A DNA stretch of 64,000 nucleotides from Rhynchonema sp. JSB1_4 (lineage: Eukaryota > Nematoda > Chromadorea > Monhysterida > Xyalidae). This document shows, in pieces, positions 49,116-62,471 of the stretch. Made by a program: the position numbers and the translations under genes. A model generated the notes under the pieces. The model saw nothing but the letters and a program-made list of their open reading frames with translations, had not been told where the DNA came from and did no database searches. Location of the stretch: the NCBI GenBank assembly GCA_030248065.1, contig JASAMV010005063.1:1-64000 (forward strand), written 5' to 3'. Positions within the stretch are counted from its first letter, which is position 1, and each line of letters begins with the position of its first letter.

Positions 49116-51457
49116 TTACAGCCAACAAAGTTGACCCTTGATCTCTTTCATGTATGAATCCACGAAACGCCTCAATTTTCTGCTCTTTCGCAAAACCGGC
49201 CCGTTGCCAATCATTAACTGTCTAGGTGGCCGAGTCTGCGCATCATACACGGCCGGGTTGACGTATCGCGCCTTGCATTCCTGCATTGACAAGGCCAGTA
49301 GTTCAACCAGCACCAGATCTCGCTCCCAAATTTGGCCCAACGTTTTCCAGCTGTCTGTTTCCTTGGCCACCTGAATGGCAATCGTGCGATCGCAAGACAA
49401 TTTGAATGACAAAAGGAAAAGGTCTGCCTAACGCCGCTCAGTAAAAGGCAAAAAGCAAAAAGTTTATAACACACTTTTTGCTTTTTTTGTCACAGAGCAA
49501 AAGCAAAAAGTCACTTTTTGCTTCTTGCTTTTTGTTTCTGTCAGAGAGCAAAAGCAAAAAGCAAAAAGTTGTGACCATTAGCGTGTTCCAGAGACCTGTG
49601 TAATTTTTGATTTTTGGGTTTGTGCAGCCTGGTTTTGGGCAGAAAGTCATGATGACTTTTTGCTTTTTTTCAAGTTTTTGCTTTTTGTTTTTGCTCCTGA
49701 CAAAAGCAAAAAGCAAAAGTGTGTAGTAAACTTTCTGCTTTGTAGTAAACTTTTTGCTTTTGTCAGAAAGCGGCCTGAGGAATAAGGATCGATGCAGCTC
49801 AGTAGGTATATGCATGTACATTATTTTCAGGTTCTACTCTGTGTTTAAGAAAGATTGAAACGGCACAAAAACTATTTTACCAGAGAAGGATCAACTCACG
49901 TTTTTATGAAACCAGTACACGAACGGTGTCTGAACCAACAAGAGCTGTGTTCTTGACGCGTGCTTCCAGAATGACAGTAAAGCTTGACCTGTGTGTGTCA
50001 CTGTCACATACAAAGTTAATTTCAAATCGGAGGAGATTAGTCAGACAAACAATTCCCTGTACTGAGTATTGGTTAGCTCACCAACAGTGTTCTCCCCATT
50101 GACAGCAAAGTAAGTTACATTCGAACCCTTTGACATGATCGTGCTCACAAATTCGTCTTTGACGATATCTCGCAAAATCTCGGCCCACCGCAGCGGGTAC
50201 TCCTTAGGGTTGCCCAACTTGTGGTTCTAAAAGTCGTTTGGGTGAGCTTTGCTGTGGAACCATGAACCGCTCCATTTTTATGTATTGTATTGATCCTTGA
50301 AAGTTTCAATGTATACCTTCAATGCCCTAATCTTTGCGTCAAGCTTGATATGTAGCAGGGTGATCCAGCGTGCTGTAAAAGCTGATTGAGCCTGCAACAA
50401 TGAAACAATCGTTTTTGAATGAACTAGAGTTCCAAACGCGCATTAAGCTTTGACTAAATGCCAACCTTGAACGGTCCTATTGCACCGAGCGACACAAAGT
50501 CGCCCTCAGACGTCCATAAGTGACCGACGTAGTCATACCTGAATCTTGTTTGAACTTTTTACTACGTATTCTCAAAGAATGAAAACCCACTCTGCGCAAA
50601 CACAAAAAATAAGACGACAATTTACCAGCGCAGTTTCTCGAACAACGACCGACTGCTCTGCAGCGCTATCACATCCGCATCAATGTAAAGCCCACCATAC
50701 TCGTCTGAAACGAAAATCGAACGAGACACTATAGTATGAAAAAACGCAAGCATGGAAACAATATAAATAAATCGCCACCCCGTCTGACCTAAAATTCTTG
50801 CTCTAAAGTAGTCGGCTTTGTGTGCTGGTATCAAGTATGGCACTGCCGGGTGCACATTGGGTAACCAACGGGGCAACATGGTTTCGTTAACCACTTGCAC
50901 GTGTGCATCACCTGTGAGGGCACATAATTTTTGGGCGATTCTTTCGGGCAACACGCATTAGATGGCATGCGCCCAGCCCTGCACAATAGCAGACACGTTT
51001 GATCCTATTTGTTGTCAAACCAGCCTTTGTTATGACAAATCACAGCAGCAAGACAGAGTCGAAATATCATCGGGGGGCATCCTTGGTCCCAAAACGTCCA
51101 GATCACTGGCTTATCGTTGATGGTCAAGAGACCCAACGTTTGGGACCAGCCAAATCTCAGTTCCGGAAACTGGACACTCAAAATTCGTAATGTTTCATTG
51201 TCCATCGCTCGTCGACGTTTCACCACCGTGTTGTTCGGGCTGGCTGATGTTTCAGGCAGACGTTGTTTGGATGTGAGAGGATTAGTCAACAGCAGCTTGG
51301 ATTGTTTTGCGGATTGTGTGGTTCGGGAAACGACTGTTGCACCGTCTGCTGCCAAATACAGCACCAATGTGACCAGGAACAGTCCACAAAACAAGAACAA
51401 AAGTTTCGATTGCCATAGGACGGTTGCAGTTTGGCATTTCAATATTGACGATATCAT
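49116..51457 (-). CDS. DXD-type sugar transferase, type II membrane protein
   Basis: Predicted Golgi glycosyltransferase of the DXD-sugar / capsular-polysaccharide-synthesis fold. Exons (minus) 51457-51037, 50911-50789, 50704-50626, 50538-50466, 50391-50317, 50226-50082, 49988-49900 and 49370-49116 join in frame to 419 residues. A signal anchor (LLFLFCGLFLVTLVLYLAA) precedes a stem with glycosylation sites. Catalytic landmarks are VIWTFWDQGCPP, HKADYFRARIL and YGGLYIDADVIAL, where DAD is the metal-binding DxD. Then come HLWTSEGDFVSLGAIGPF and a conserved-looking Trp/His tail (FVYWFHKN). The first donor is a choice between two sites; only the one at 51037 keeps frame. The last intron carries an AAAAAGC-repeat palindrome. 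Donor and acceptor sugars cannot be predicted. Confidence 0.78.
49436..49790. repeat. Palindromic block of AAAAAGC/GCTTTTT units
   Basis: CAAAAAGCAAAAAGT units are arranged in both orientations, and the ends (GCCGCT... and ...AGCGGC) are inverted. It resembles the other elements here whose arms are simple repeats. It lies in the last intron of the sugar transferase gene. Confidence 0.7.
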
Positions 51458-52046
51458 TATTTTTGGTCTCGGAATTGACAAGCCAGACAGAGGCGCTCTA
51501 GTTTTCCACTGATTGTATGCCAATATCTATACGATCTTGTCATTTTGGTACATTTAAGGTATTATGTAACCTTCTGCGTACCACAGTTCGCACCGGTTTG
51601 AAACACAAACGCGTGTGAAAACGAAACCAAAATCTGCCAGGGAACAAAGAGTCAAAATAACACTGAACATGAGACCAGACCAGCTCAGCTCTGCAAGCGA
51701 CACGGAAACATGAGACCATCTTCGTACTAACAGGTACCCTTGAGAGACCACTTTCGACTTTTACAATCGATGCTATGTACTTGCTCGTAAGAACCATAAT
51801 TTGTTTCAAGTGGTGTGGTAGGTTGCCTATGCCGTTACTTCCAGTACCTGTATGTGTGTGTGTGTTGCTTTCTTACCGTTACCTGGTCGATGGTAATTTG
51901 TAGTCATTGAACGAGAAGGAATAATTTTGAAAACACTCAGTTTTGTGGTGCGGCTTTTTCTGTGATTCCGTGACAGTGGCTACAATTTCGCTGTGAAGGG
52001 GACAGACTCTAAAATTGAGGGCCAGCGGCAGTGGGGAAGAACAGTC

Positions 52047-54448
52047 ATGAGCTCAATCAAGGGAAAGCTTTTGCGATATGTCAAAGGTGCGTTTGATATG
52101 TTGAAAAATTAACTTTGGAGGGGAAGTCAAAATGGACATTTTTGTAATTTGTCCCAGATGCGTTCCTTGTGCTCGTACTGTTGTGCGTTTATACGATCGC
52201 CGTTGACTTCGTGATAAACGGACCGAGGCTAGGATTTCAAAAGTTGGTACCTTGACAATCGAGACTTTTTCACCACAAAGTTGTAAATGGACCATGAATG
52301 TTTGAATTCCAGTTTGCTAATCAAAAGCGCCCGAACAGTACTACCGGTTCGTCGATTGTCAGACATCACAGCATCACGAATCAACCAATCAATAGTCCCC
52401 TATGACGTCACTGGACCGGTGTCAGTCGGTCATGAGGTCAACATCAAATGCAGTGAGACAAGGTGGCTATGGTACCAGCTACCGCTGATTTTTTCAGGAA
52501 CCGGACACTAGTTGATTACAACCCTAATGTATTTTTCTAATTTTTTTTACATGCAAGTACTGAAGGCTCAAGGACATTTTCGGGTTGGCCAATCAGAGTG
52601 AAGGACAAAAAGACTGAAACCCAATGAGTTATTTCCCCTCTTCACACAAATTTTCAGAACTGACCCCCGATTTTTTCTCTGTGCCAACAAGGTGACTGAA
52701 GATCAAATTTCGCAGACAATGACAAGACAGGGACTGTGGGAGCCAGCGATTGCGCGCAAAATATACGAATATGTGAAAGGTTGACGCTCAGATGTTTGTC
52801 AAGTTTGGTCAACGTTTCAGCACACTTTACATGCTCGCACACCATTATATTGAATACCACTTTTTGCAGAGCACCCAAAAGCGACGTTCTTGGACATTGG
52901 CGCAAATATAGGTTTCCATGGCATGTATGCCGCGGCGTTGGGGGCGCCGGTTAGTGAACCGGTTTTTGCATGATCATTCATTGGTACTATATGAAACGAA
53001 CAAAATTTACAAAATGAAAACAAACTCCTGCTAAAACAGGTAATCGCAGTTGAGCCGATACCCACGAATTGGCCTCTGATCCATAAATCGGTCCGATTAA
53101 ATAATTTCGAGTCGCAATACCTCCTGCTGCCGTATGCTCTATCGGATACACGGGGAACAGTGACCATGCAGAGGCACTCGTGGAACTATGGTGAAGTTCG
53201 GGATGGATACACGCTGATGATCACCTTTGTGCACCCTGATCTAGAAGTCTTTGAGTTTATTGCCATTAAAGTCGGTCGTGTTCAAATATTTCTGTACATT
53301 TTCTGTCAGTTTCCAGGCAAAGCCTGGATCCAAAGACACGTTGAAATCGGGTCAACCACTAACATACCGGGGAAAAATTCCGAAAAGTATGACGAATTCA
53401 AGGTGCAAACAAGACTTTTGGACGACATTGCGAGATTTGTGAACACAAAGGAGGTCAGCTCACGTCACGTGGTGCTTTACAGGTGCACGTACTTGCAACG
53501 ACGATGCCCTGCACAGGGCTGGGTTTAAAAAAGTTTAAAAAAATTCCAAACAAGATTTTTCAAAAAGCTTGCCACTTATTTTTTCGGTGTTTGAAAGTTA
53601 GAAAAGTAAGTTCATCTTCGATTATTTCATAGCTTTCTTCATTATTTCCCCCCTTTTAGTGAAAAATTCATGTATTGTGCACGTTGCTATACTTGTTTTT
53701 GATCAAAATTGCCTGCGGCGATTGTATTTCGCTTCGGTATAGTGTCACACCACAACGTTAGACAGTCTGTAAGCGCATCGGTCACGTCATCGGATGTATC
53801 GCTTTGCGTAAGTAAGCACGTGTACGTAAGTGTGCGTCAACCTTACAACGGTTTCTCCTGAAAAAATACTTTTTTCCTCAATTTTTGGAAAAGTTTCTGC
53901 CCAAATACAGAATGCGAGGGCTCTATCGGAAGCGTCTAAGTACAAACCTCTGGTGTGGGAAACGTAATTCGGAGAGCGATCACCAAGTGTATCGGCATGG
54001 GCATGATAATGATAACACACGACAGGGCCTAAAATCAGACTTGGCTTAATCAAGTGCTTTGCAGGTGATCATCAAACTGGACGCTGAACAGCACGAGTGT
54101 TACGTGCTGAGAGGTGGGATGGACACTTTTTTGAAGACATTTACGATTCCCTACATTCTGATGGAATACGGATACACGGACGGGGTTGATAAGACGTGTT
54201 TGGAGGTAAGTTAATACATGGTTTTAGCCTTTTTAGAGTATATATAGGTATGTTTTTTCAATTTTCAGGAAATGCACACTTCCATGGCCAAACTCGGGTT
54301 TTGTGCACTCACTCTCCAGCACAAGCCAATTCGCATCGGAGAGGATAAACCGTGGGATATGGTGTGGGCAAAAGATTTGTGCGAGCAATACAAACAGACA
54401 CCTAGTCAACCCGCAGACAATCCCGAGATCAATAACCGAAAACATTGA
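52047..54448 (+). CDS. FkbM-family methyltransferase, membrane-anchored
   Basis: SAM-dependent methyltransferase of the FkbM (Methyltransf_21) family, common in nematodes, probably acting on glycans or other small acceptors. Exons: 52047-52086, 52158-52242, 52313-52462, 52658-52779, 52870-52949, 53040-53190, 53317-53453, 54065-54205, 54269-54448; 361 residues. A signal anchor (AFLVLVLLCVYTIAVDF) follows the start. SAM-binding motif: FLDIGANIGFHGMYAAALGA, then VIAVEPIP. Later blocks are LLLPYALSD, SWNYGKAWI, RLLDDIARF, IIKLDAEQHECYVLRGG and ILMEYGY. The donor after NYG (53190) is chosen because the downstream one breaks the frame. Acceptor unknown. Confidence 0.88.
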
Positions 54449-55384
54449 GTTCAAACAACTGTGTCGTCATTAGCATTGTAGTTGCCAATAATTGAAAAGA
54501 CAATTACTCCGGTGAGACACGACAGATTTCATTGCAGTTGTTTCTGCAACATCGAAAGTTTTCAAACCTTCATTCTAGATTTATTCACAATACACTTTAT
54601 ATTTCCCGCTGAAAGATATAAAAATTGATTGAACTTCCTTGCACGTGCGAATTCTGGGTGTTGCACCAAACCACAACAAAACAAATTCGAAAAAAACGTG
54701 TACTCCGCACCGCATACGTTGTGTGGCTTTAGCAATTGGTTGCGTAATAACACCCCACCCTGGATTAGGATTCTGTTCAATAGTCAATTTTTTGAAGTTC
54801 GTGTTCTTCTATTTGGAAACGCACTTGAACGGCCCTACTGGTTGCTACTCAATATCAGATTTTTACGGTTTTTCGCGTGTATTGTCAAGTTCTTGTGTGT
54901 AATTTTAGGTCCTAAAATGCATAGTTCCGTCAGATAAAAGTCCCGCAACCTCTGCAACTGTTTCGGTGCATTTTACACTAGAATTATAATTTGCCCAGAT
55001 CCTCCATGGAAAACTCGACTTTTTTGGGCACACAAAGATAGCGTTTTGCGTTAGATACCAGCGTTTTAAAGTTCCCTTCCATTCCTTGGTGATATGCGAC
55101 TGTTCTGCTTGTCCGTGTGCATTCTGCAAATGCCGATCGATAATGCGCACAGCCGTGAAACATCACCGAACGCAATCCGCAAATTGGTCAGGAGAACGCA
55201 AGTCGGGGTCAGTGAAAAGAGCAGCCTGCTGTTCTTATCAGTTTCCAAAGAATTTTTATAATAAAAATAAATAACAAATAATTACTTGTAACAACAAATA
55301 TGTACCTGAGCGCTTCTTGCCGAACTGTGACTTGATCGCCTCTGCGCATCTAATTTAGTTTTTTAAAAAAACATTAATATTCAG
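54449..55384. other. Intergenic; possible minus-strand exon at 54984-55160
   Basis: A minus-strand open frame ending near 54984 (GNFKTLVSNAKRYLCVPKK in part) looks protein-like but has no partner exons. A first exon for the following cysteine-rich gene should lie here and was not found. Confidence 0.3.
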
Positions 55385-55790
55385 AATCAAGTGCAAGTCG
55401 GTGACCATCTGCCCACTACGACTGATGCCGACATGCCCATGTGTAATGTGTACGACGAGACCAACTACTGCGCCACTGCGATTTTGAATATGGACGGTGT
55501 GTGGCTTTGTTGTTCATCATTCTGTTGAGAATGAAAGAAGCCCACATTCCACGACTTTGTAGCGGAAACTGGGCTCTCGTACGATGCAGTGGCAAATTTA
55601 TAACCATATTCTCCACCGTTCAGGTGTGTTGATCATAGCCGATTCGGACCAATGTCTGTGCCCGATCGGCTACATTTGTGTGCGTGACCCGCGAAGGACC
55701 AAGTTTGTCGAGCCTTGCATCTTTGAACACGATGCCTGGATCTGTCGGACGAATTGTGTGCCATATGACGATGCCGTGATGAGAAAATGA
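55385..55790 (+). CDS. Cysteine-rich small protein, 5' exon missing
   Basis: Two exons, 55385-55496 and 55624-55790, join in phase 1; acceptors TATTCAG and CCGTTCAG are good. The 92-residue reading has eight cysteines, including CLCPIGYICVRDPRR and CRTNCVP, as in a secreted disulfide-rich domain. The first exon enters in phase 0 without a start, so a signal-peptide exon is expected upstream. No family recognised. Confidence 0.5.
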
Positions 55791-56035
55791 ACAACTTTAT
55801 TGTCGCAAACTGTCTAACTTTCTCAACTCCGTGCCGCACAAAGGTCTGCCAGTAGGAGTTCTCTGTAGACTAGTGAAATTTTCATCATTCGGCTTCGCTC
55901 GGCGTATGCTACGCACTGTACCCATATTACTTGTTTGTTGTTCAATAATCTGTGATCTCAAACGCTTATAAAACGGTCAATTGAAAGAAAATTTGTTGTC
56001 CTACTGTCTTTTTTTAAATATTGCTTTTTCTGCGC

Positions 56036-56305
56036 TTTTTGCCTTCTGGTAAATTTCCAAATTTCGCTGCCGCACAGTAAAATACGCCCCATAGTTAATG
56101 TCAAGTTATAAACCCGAACGCTAACCATGCGCGGTTCTGAAACATTGCGCGGAGCTGCCTGGCTGGATGGCAAGCTGCGTGTGGGTTGGTTGTCCTATTG
56201 TTTCACAAGGTGATTTTTTGGGTTTAGAACCTGACATTAACTATGGGGCGTACTTTACTGTGCGGTAGCGAATTTGGAAATTTACTAGCACCTCTCGGCA
56301 GCCCG
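56036..56305. mobile_element. Hairpin element
   Basis: Left arm 56040-56115 (GCCGCACAGTAAAATACGCC and flanks) returns inverted at 56217-56297 with few mismatches. No coding capacity. Confidence 0.75.
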
Positions 56306-56479
56306 ATAACACCACACAAATTGCAATCGAACGTTTTATTGTTTCACAAATTCTGAGGCGCCAGAATTTGTTACATTATTGGAAGCAAACAGGCCCATGG
56401 GGCCATGAAAGAGTGACAGCACGGATAATACGGAAGAGCGAAATCCAATCCAATTGAACAATGTACAACTGTACAGGAC

Positions 56480-57132
56480 TCATTCATAGTTCAAATATCG
56501 CTTTACCATCATCTCACTCTGTTGACGTTTCCTAAGTTCACTGCAAATGTCAGGCGAACAATCAAGTAGATTATACATCGGATCATTTTCGTCAGATGAG
56601 CAGAACAGAGCTTGCACCTCGAGGCGGTCACAAAGCTTCTTGTTCTTCTTGAACATTCCAGCTGAAATACAAGAATATTAGAAGCGTGAATCGGGGCGGC
56701 TCCACTGGTCCATGCTTGGGAATTTGGCTGTCACTGGTCGGCTTAGCTTTGATTGTAAGGGACTAGGGTTGGACAACACGATAAGGCAATATGGCAGCTT
56801 GTGTTTGATGGACTCAGCACAATTGTTTCGACGAGCTCAAAAGCTGTTGTTTCTCTGTGGAGAAAGGAAAAACTGGTCGAAATTACACGAAACATTTACG
56901 CTCTCAGAAAATACGGTTTGAACAGAAATTTACTTTGTCTTACCATGTCCTAACCGAAGTCTTTGCGCTTGCCTAAGTTGACACCATAGCCCCATACCCA
57001 ATAAAACGTTTTGCATGAAAAAGGCAAGCAGCGCCCACCTGAGCAAGTTTGCATGCAAATGATTGCCATGAGCATGATCAACACCAGCAGCGTGCAACAT
57101 CGACCTGCGATTCCAACATTATTCGACGACAT
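56480..57132 (-). CDS. Candidate secreted cysteine-containing peptide precursor (119 aa)
   Basis: Exons (minus) 57132-56955 and 56661-56480 join in phase 1. The start carries a strong hydrophobic segment (CCTLLVLIMLMAIICMQ) as a signal peptide. Then follows GRCLPFSCKTFYWVWGYGVN, with a C-x4-C ring and an aromatic tail, ended by Gly-Lys-Arg, a cleavage and amidation-type site. The second exon has four more cysteines (LCDR, LFCSS, LDCSPDIC) and a Lys-Arg. The layout fits a cyclic neuropeptide or a small disulfide hormone. I do not recognise the family. Confidence 0.6.
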
Positions 57133-57199
57133 GATGGTGGTTCATGAAATGCTGGGGAAAATTTCTATGCATGAATTTGAATATCTGAAAAGAGCGATA

Positions 57200-59642
57200 C
57201 AGTTTTTTCCAGATTAGAAAGATGTTTGTCAACAGTCAATATTTCCTTGAGGTCATGTGCCCGACAACGAGACGAAACATGCCAGAAACAGGTGTGGGTG
57301 TACGGTGTACATTGCAATGTTTGATACATAGCTTGATATAGAAAGCTGAGAATTCAAATTCATCCTTCCAGGACTCTGTACGCACACGTTTAGTATACGC
57401 ATATCAAAAACACCAAGAAAATTTCTTGTCATTGCAGGCATGGATGTGTCTCGTGTTGTTCTCTCAAATATAACGAAAGTTTGCATATGTTCCGTACAAT
57501 ATTTCAGTGTGGGTGCTTTTTGTAAATATACGGCACGAAGCGTGGTCGTGACGCTTTGAATAGAGCTTCGCGGACAGAACTGTTCGGAATCACAGAACTG
57601 TCACTAACACAGGTTTCAATCACAGATTGAAAATACCTAAAAGAGGCGATGTGTACTCAAACAAATGAATAAAGCCTCTCACCAGAATTGGAAACAAAAT
57701 TGCGGTTTCGTGCGGTACTGCAGAGTCGTTTCCTTGGAACCCTTCGTAACAGGTTCCTCATAATGTGGGATACATGGCTTCACAACCTTTGAGACCTCAA
57801 CCAAATCTCATTAACAACAACATTTTACCTGCAACTAAACCGCTCTCCAGCTCCAGCAAGAGTTTATGGTTACACTTTGACGTCATATGTATGTCAGAAT
57901 GGTGCAAAAGAAAAGATCGCCTCTTAGATTGCTTAAGCTGTAAACACAGCAAAAAACACGAGTAACAGGAACCAAGAAGACAAGTATTACGCAACAACAA
58001 GAGCTGCGATAGAATACTAAATTTTGGAATTGGATCACGTCGACGAAACATTGGATCAAATACAATTGGATTAAGCAATGCAAGCAGAAGAAATTATTGA
58101 AAAACCGCATGGGCGCGGTATTCTCCGGATTTCGGAAATCGTGGGTTCTCCCATTGGGTTGCGTAGTATAATTATTGACGACTGCAGAATCAGCCAGCTA
58201 GAAACTCTGAGCTATAAACATTTTATCGAATCTTCGGGTGTCGTTGCCCTGTTTCCATCAATGCGTTATCTAAGTATTTGTGCCAAGATTCAGACACCTT
58301 TCGAGCATCAGCGATATACATGTTGCAAAACTTTGCGTGCACCGAACCAAATGAAATCCCAGTCTGGCGTGTTTGCATTGCAAACCAGTCCATAAACAGG
58401 TATGAAACGTCCTGGTATACCATCTGACTGTGTGTAGTTAAGAACATGCCATCTGGAGCTCAACTGATATTACTATGGACGGAGGAGGCACGCAGCCGGC
58501 AGAAAGCGGTTCAGTCAAGTCAAGAACGGTCTGTGCTGAAAACCGCGTTTAATTGAAGTTTTCACGGGCCTCGTGGAGCTGTGTGGTGTCGGATAAATGA
58601 TCGAATATACTGTACATATGTACCTGTATGTACGTTTTGGCAAAACTGATCACAGCTTTAAAACCGGGAATTACGACATGTTGTTTTGTTGTGCTGAATA
58701 TTCCTCGGTCAAAAAAAGCTGAAAAAGCACTAGACTCACCCATGCACACGCTCTTTGGGATTGGTGTTGTTTATTTGGCCTCTCAATTTGAGACCCGAAT
58801 ACTCGACCAGCGATATGGATATTGCTTGTCAACTATATAAAGTCTGACGGAGACACGGTTTGCTAAAATGTTTGCTCAAAATAGGGTCTTAATTTCACGA
58901 ACGGACGTGAGCAAATAAACAAAAAATGACCTCAATTTTCTCCAGTGACAAAGACAACAACGATCATCGTGCTTGGTCACATCTTGATGCGTGGTACCCA
59001 AAGGCCCAAAATTATAAAAGTGAGGTATAAAATTACGACATTGCGTGCGTCATTTTGACCAATGAGTGGGTGTGTGTATACTCTCTGTTTTTAATTTGGG
59101 CTGGTGTGCGAAACACATTGGCATGCGCAACGTTCAGCAAGATCGGAAACTTGCTGCTCAAAGAAAGAGCGAATACTAGTCGGAAGAAATGAATGCACGG
59201 TGCTGAAACACTTGGATGGCGCGACAGGTGCGCTGACGACACAATCCTTGGCACGACACAAATGCGGTGGCGTTTCACTAAGCCAACCGCGCACGCAGAT
59301 GACCATTTTTACAGTGAATCCATTTATGCTGCTATATCGTATACCCGATATCACATTCTGAACGAACTACACATGATGTGAGTCACATCGCAATCTGTGT
59401 GAAAGAGAAACCGTAATCGCACAAACTCACTCGCAAATGAAGTGTGATATTTTAACACTAGACCAAGTGTTATTTTCAAAATAACACATGATTGTTAAAA
59501 AACAACACCATGAAGTACGTAAGAGAAGTGTTAATTCTGTCAAAGTGACACTTGAGTGTTGTTTTGTATTATACCCTGCAACTAAGGCAAAAAGTTTCTA
59601 TGCGACGCATGCCTGTCAAATATTGTATTCACAACGTGCTTG
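57200..59642. other. No gene assigned
   Basis: A minus-strand open frame at 58223-58420 (LFMDWFAMQTRQTG in part) could be an exon but has no neighbours. Otherwise unstructured sequence. Confidence 0.3.
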
Positions 59643-60069
59643 CTAAGCCAGGAACATGGAACCCAAAGTGAGCGCCCGTGGTCGTTGCTTCTCAAATTCA
59701 ATGTCCATCAAAGGACCCTCGACGCGAGGGTACCCGATCGGGACCATTTCAATCACACGATTGTCCAACATGCTCGCCTCGCTGAATGAACGTTTTCTCG
59801 GTTGTTTGGCTGGGTCTGTAAAAGTGAGGTTATGACTATCATGGTGATTCAGGAAAGTGAAGTGAACAGTTTAAACGAGTATGTTTTTTGATCTGGTTAG
59901 TATATCTAAATATGCATAATCAAACGCCCATACAGTAGGTAAGAATTTCAAACTGAGCTTTCTCGTCATCATCGATACCTTTAATGTCGTTGAAGGGGCG
60001 CGCCTCACAACAATTGCACACCCACATTAGGCAGAAATAAAGGATGACGACCGATCGATAAGATGCCAT
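59643..60069 (-). CDS. Candidate secreted peptide precursor (102 aa)
   Basis: Exons (minus) 60069-59934 and 59815-59643 join in phase 1 using a GTATGG donor and a TTTTACAG acceptor. The N-terminus MASYRSVVILYFCLMWVCNC is a signal peptide. After an acidic spacer there is KQPRKRSFSEAS, a furin-type Arg-Lys-Arg site, releasing a C-terminal peptide of about 50 residues without cysteine, ending LTLGSMFLA. It is shaped like a processed hormone precursor; no family recognised. Confidence 0.52.
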
Positions 60070-61498
<1,429 letters not shown>

Positions 61499-61693
61499 GT
61501 TACTGCGTCCAGGAACACGAGGAGAAATGAATTCGGGCAAAAATCTCCAAATTTTCAAAACAAGCACTAAAAACAGTTTATTCAAAAATTGAACATCAAA
61601 ATGGCTCGTTCTCACAAACGAACGCACAACACAGCAGCAGAGTGAAAGTGGGCTGAAGGTGTTTCGTATCAAAACTGTGAAATCAGGCAGTAA

Positions 61694-62468
61694 GGGCGGA
61701 CTTAGGTTGAATACGGAAACCGGAATCCGGAATTATTTCCGGATTCCGGTTTCCGGATGAATTTTTTAGGGCGGACTTAGGTTGAACACGGAAACCGGAA
61801 CACGGAAACATTTCCGTGTTCCGTGAATATTTTGGAGTGCCACGGAACACGGAAATATTTCCGTGTTCCGTGTTCCGTGAATGTTTTGGAGAATCACGGA
61901 ACACGGAAATATTTCCGTGCCACGGAACACGGCAATGATTCAGGCACGGAAACAATGCTTTTGCAGTGATGATGACAGAAGCCAGCGTGCTGACGTCAAA
62001 AGCCCGCGTGTTGACGCAAACAGCAACAACTATTCACACGAAAATATTTCCGTGTTCCGTGAAAATAAAAAAACACGGAACACGGAAACCGGAAATATTT
62101 CCGTGCCACGGAAATATTTCCGTGCACGGAAATCCACGAAACTGGTTTGTATGTAAATTATTTCCGTGTTCCGGTTCCCGTGTTCAACCTAAGTTCGCCC
62201 TTATTTTTGCGTTTTCCGGAAATAATTCCGGATTCCGGATGAATTTTACGGAACACGGAACTAACATTTAACCATATTTCAGTTCACCGTGTTTTTAAAG
62301 GAATGCAAAACATTTCCGAGTTCTGTGTTTTTCAAATTTTATCCGGAAACCAGAATCCGGAAATAATTCCGGAAAACGCAGATGCTGTTCCGCATCCGGA
62401 AATAGATCAAAGTTTTTGCATGTAAATATTTCCGGATTCCGGATTCCGTGTTCAACCTAAGTCCGCCC
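61694..62468. mobile_element. Palindromic MITE with CCGGAAT arms, TAA duplication
   Basis: Ends GGGCGGACTTAGGTTGAA and inverse; TAA lies directly outside on both sides (61691-61693, 62469-62471). Just inside are CCGGAATCCGGAAATAATTC-type repeats. It contains a second element of the same terminus. Confidence 0.8.
61769..62200. mobile_element. Nested MITE with CACGGAA arms, TTA duplication
   Basis: Ends GGGCGGACTTAGGTTGAA and inverse; TTA outside at 61766-61768 and 62201-62203. Arms are repeated ACACGGAAATATTTCCGTGT palindromes. Inserted inside the preceding element. Confidence 0.8.
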
Positions 62469-62471
62469 TAA

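Noticed and set aside
49438..49821. Lys-rich minus-strand ORF
   Set aside because: It is the translation of the AAAAAGC repeat block inside an intron.
56480..57132. Vasopressin/oxytocin-type precursor
   Set aside because: It has a C-x4-C ring, but the neurophysin-type set of 14 cysteines is absent.
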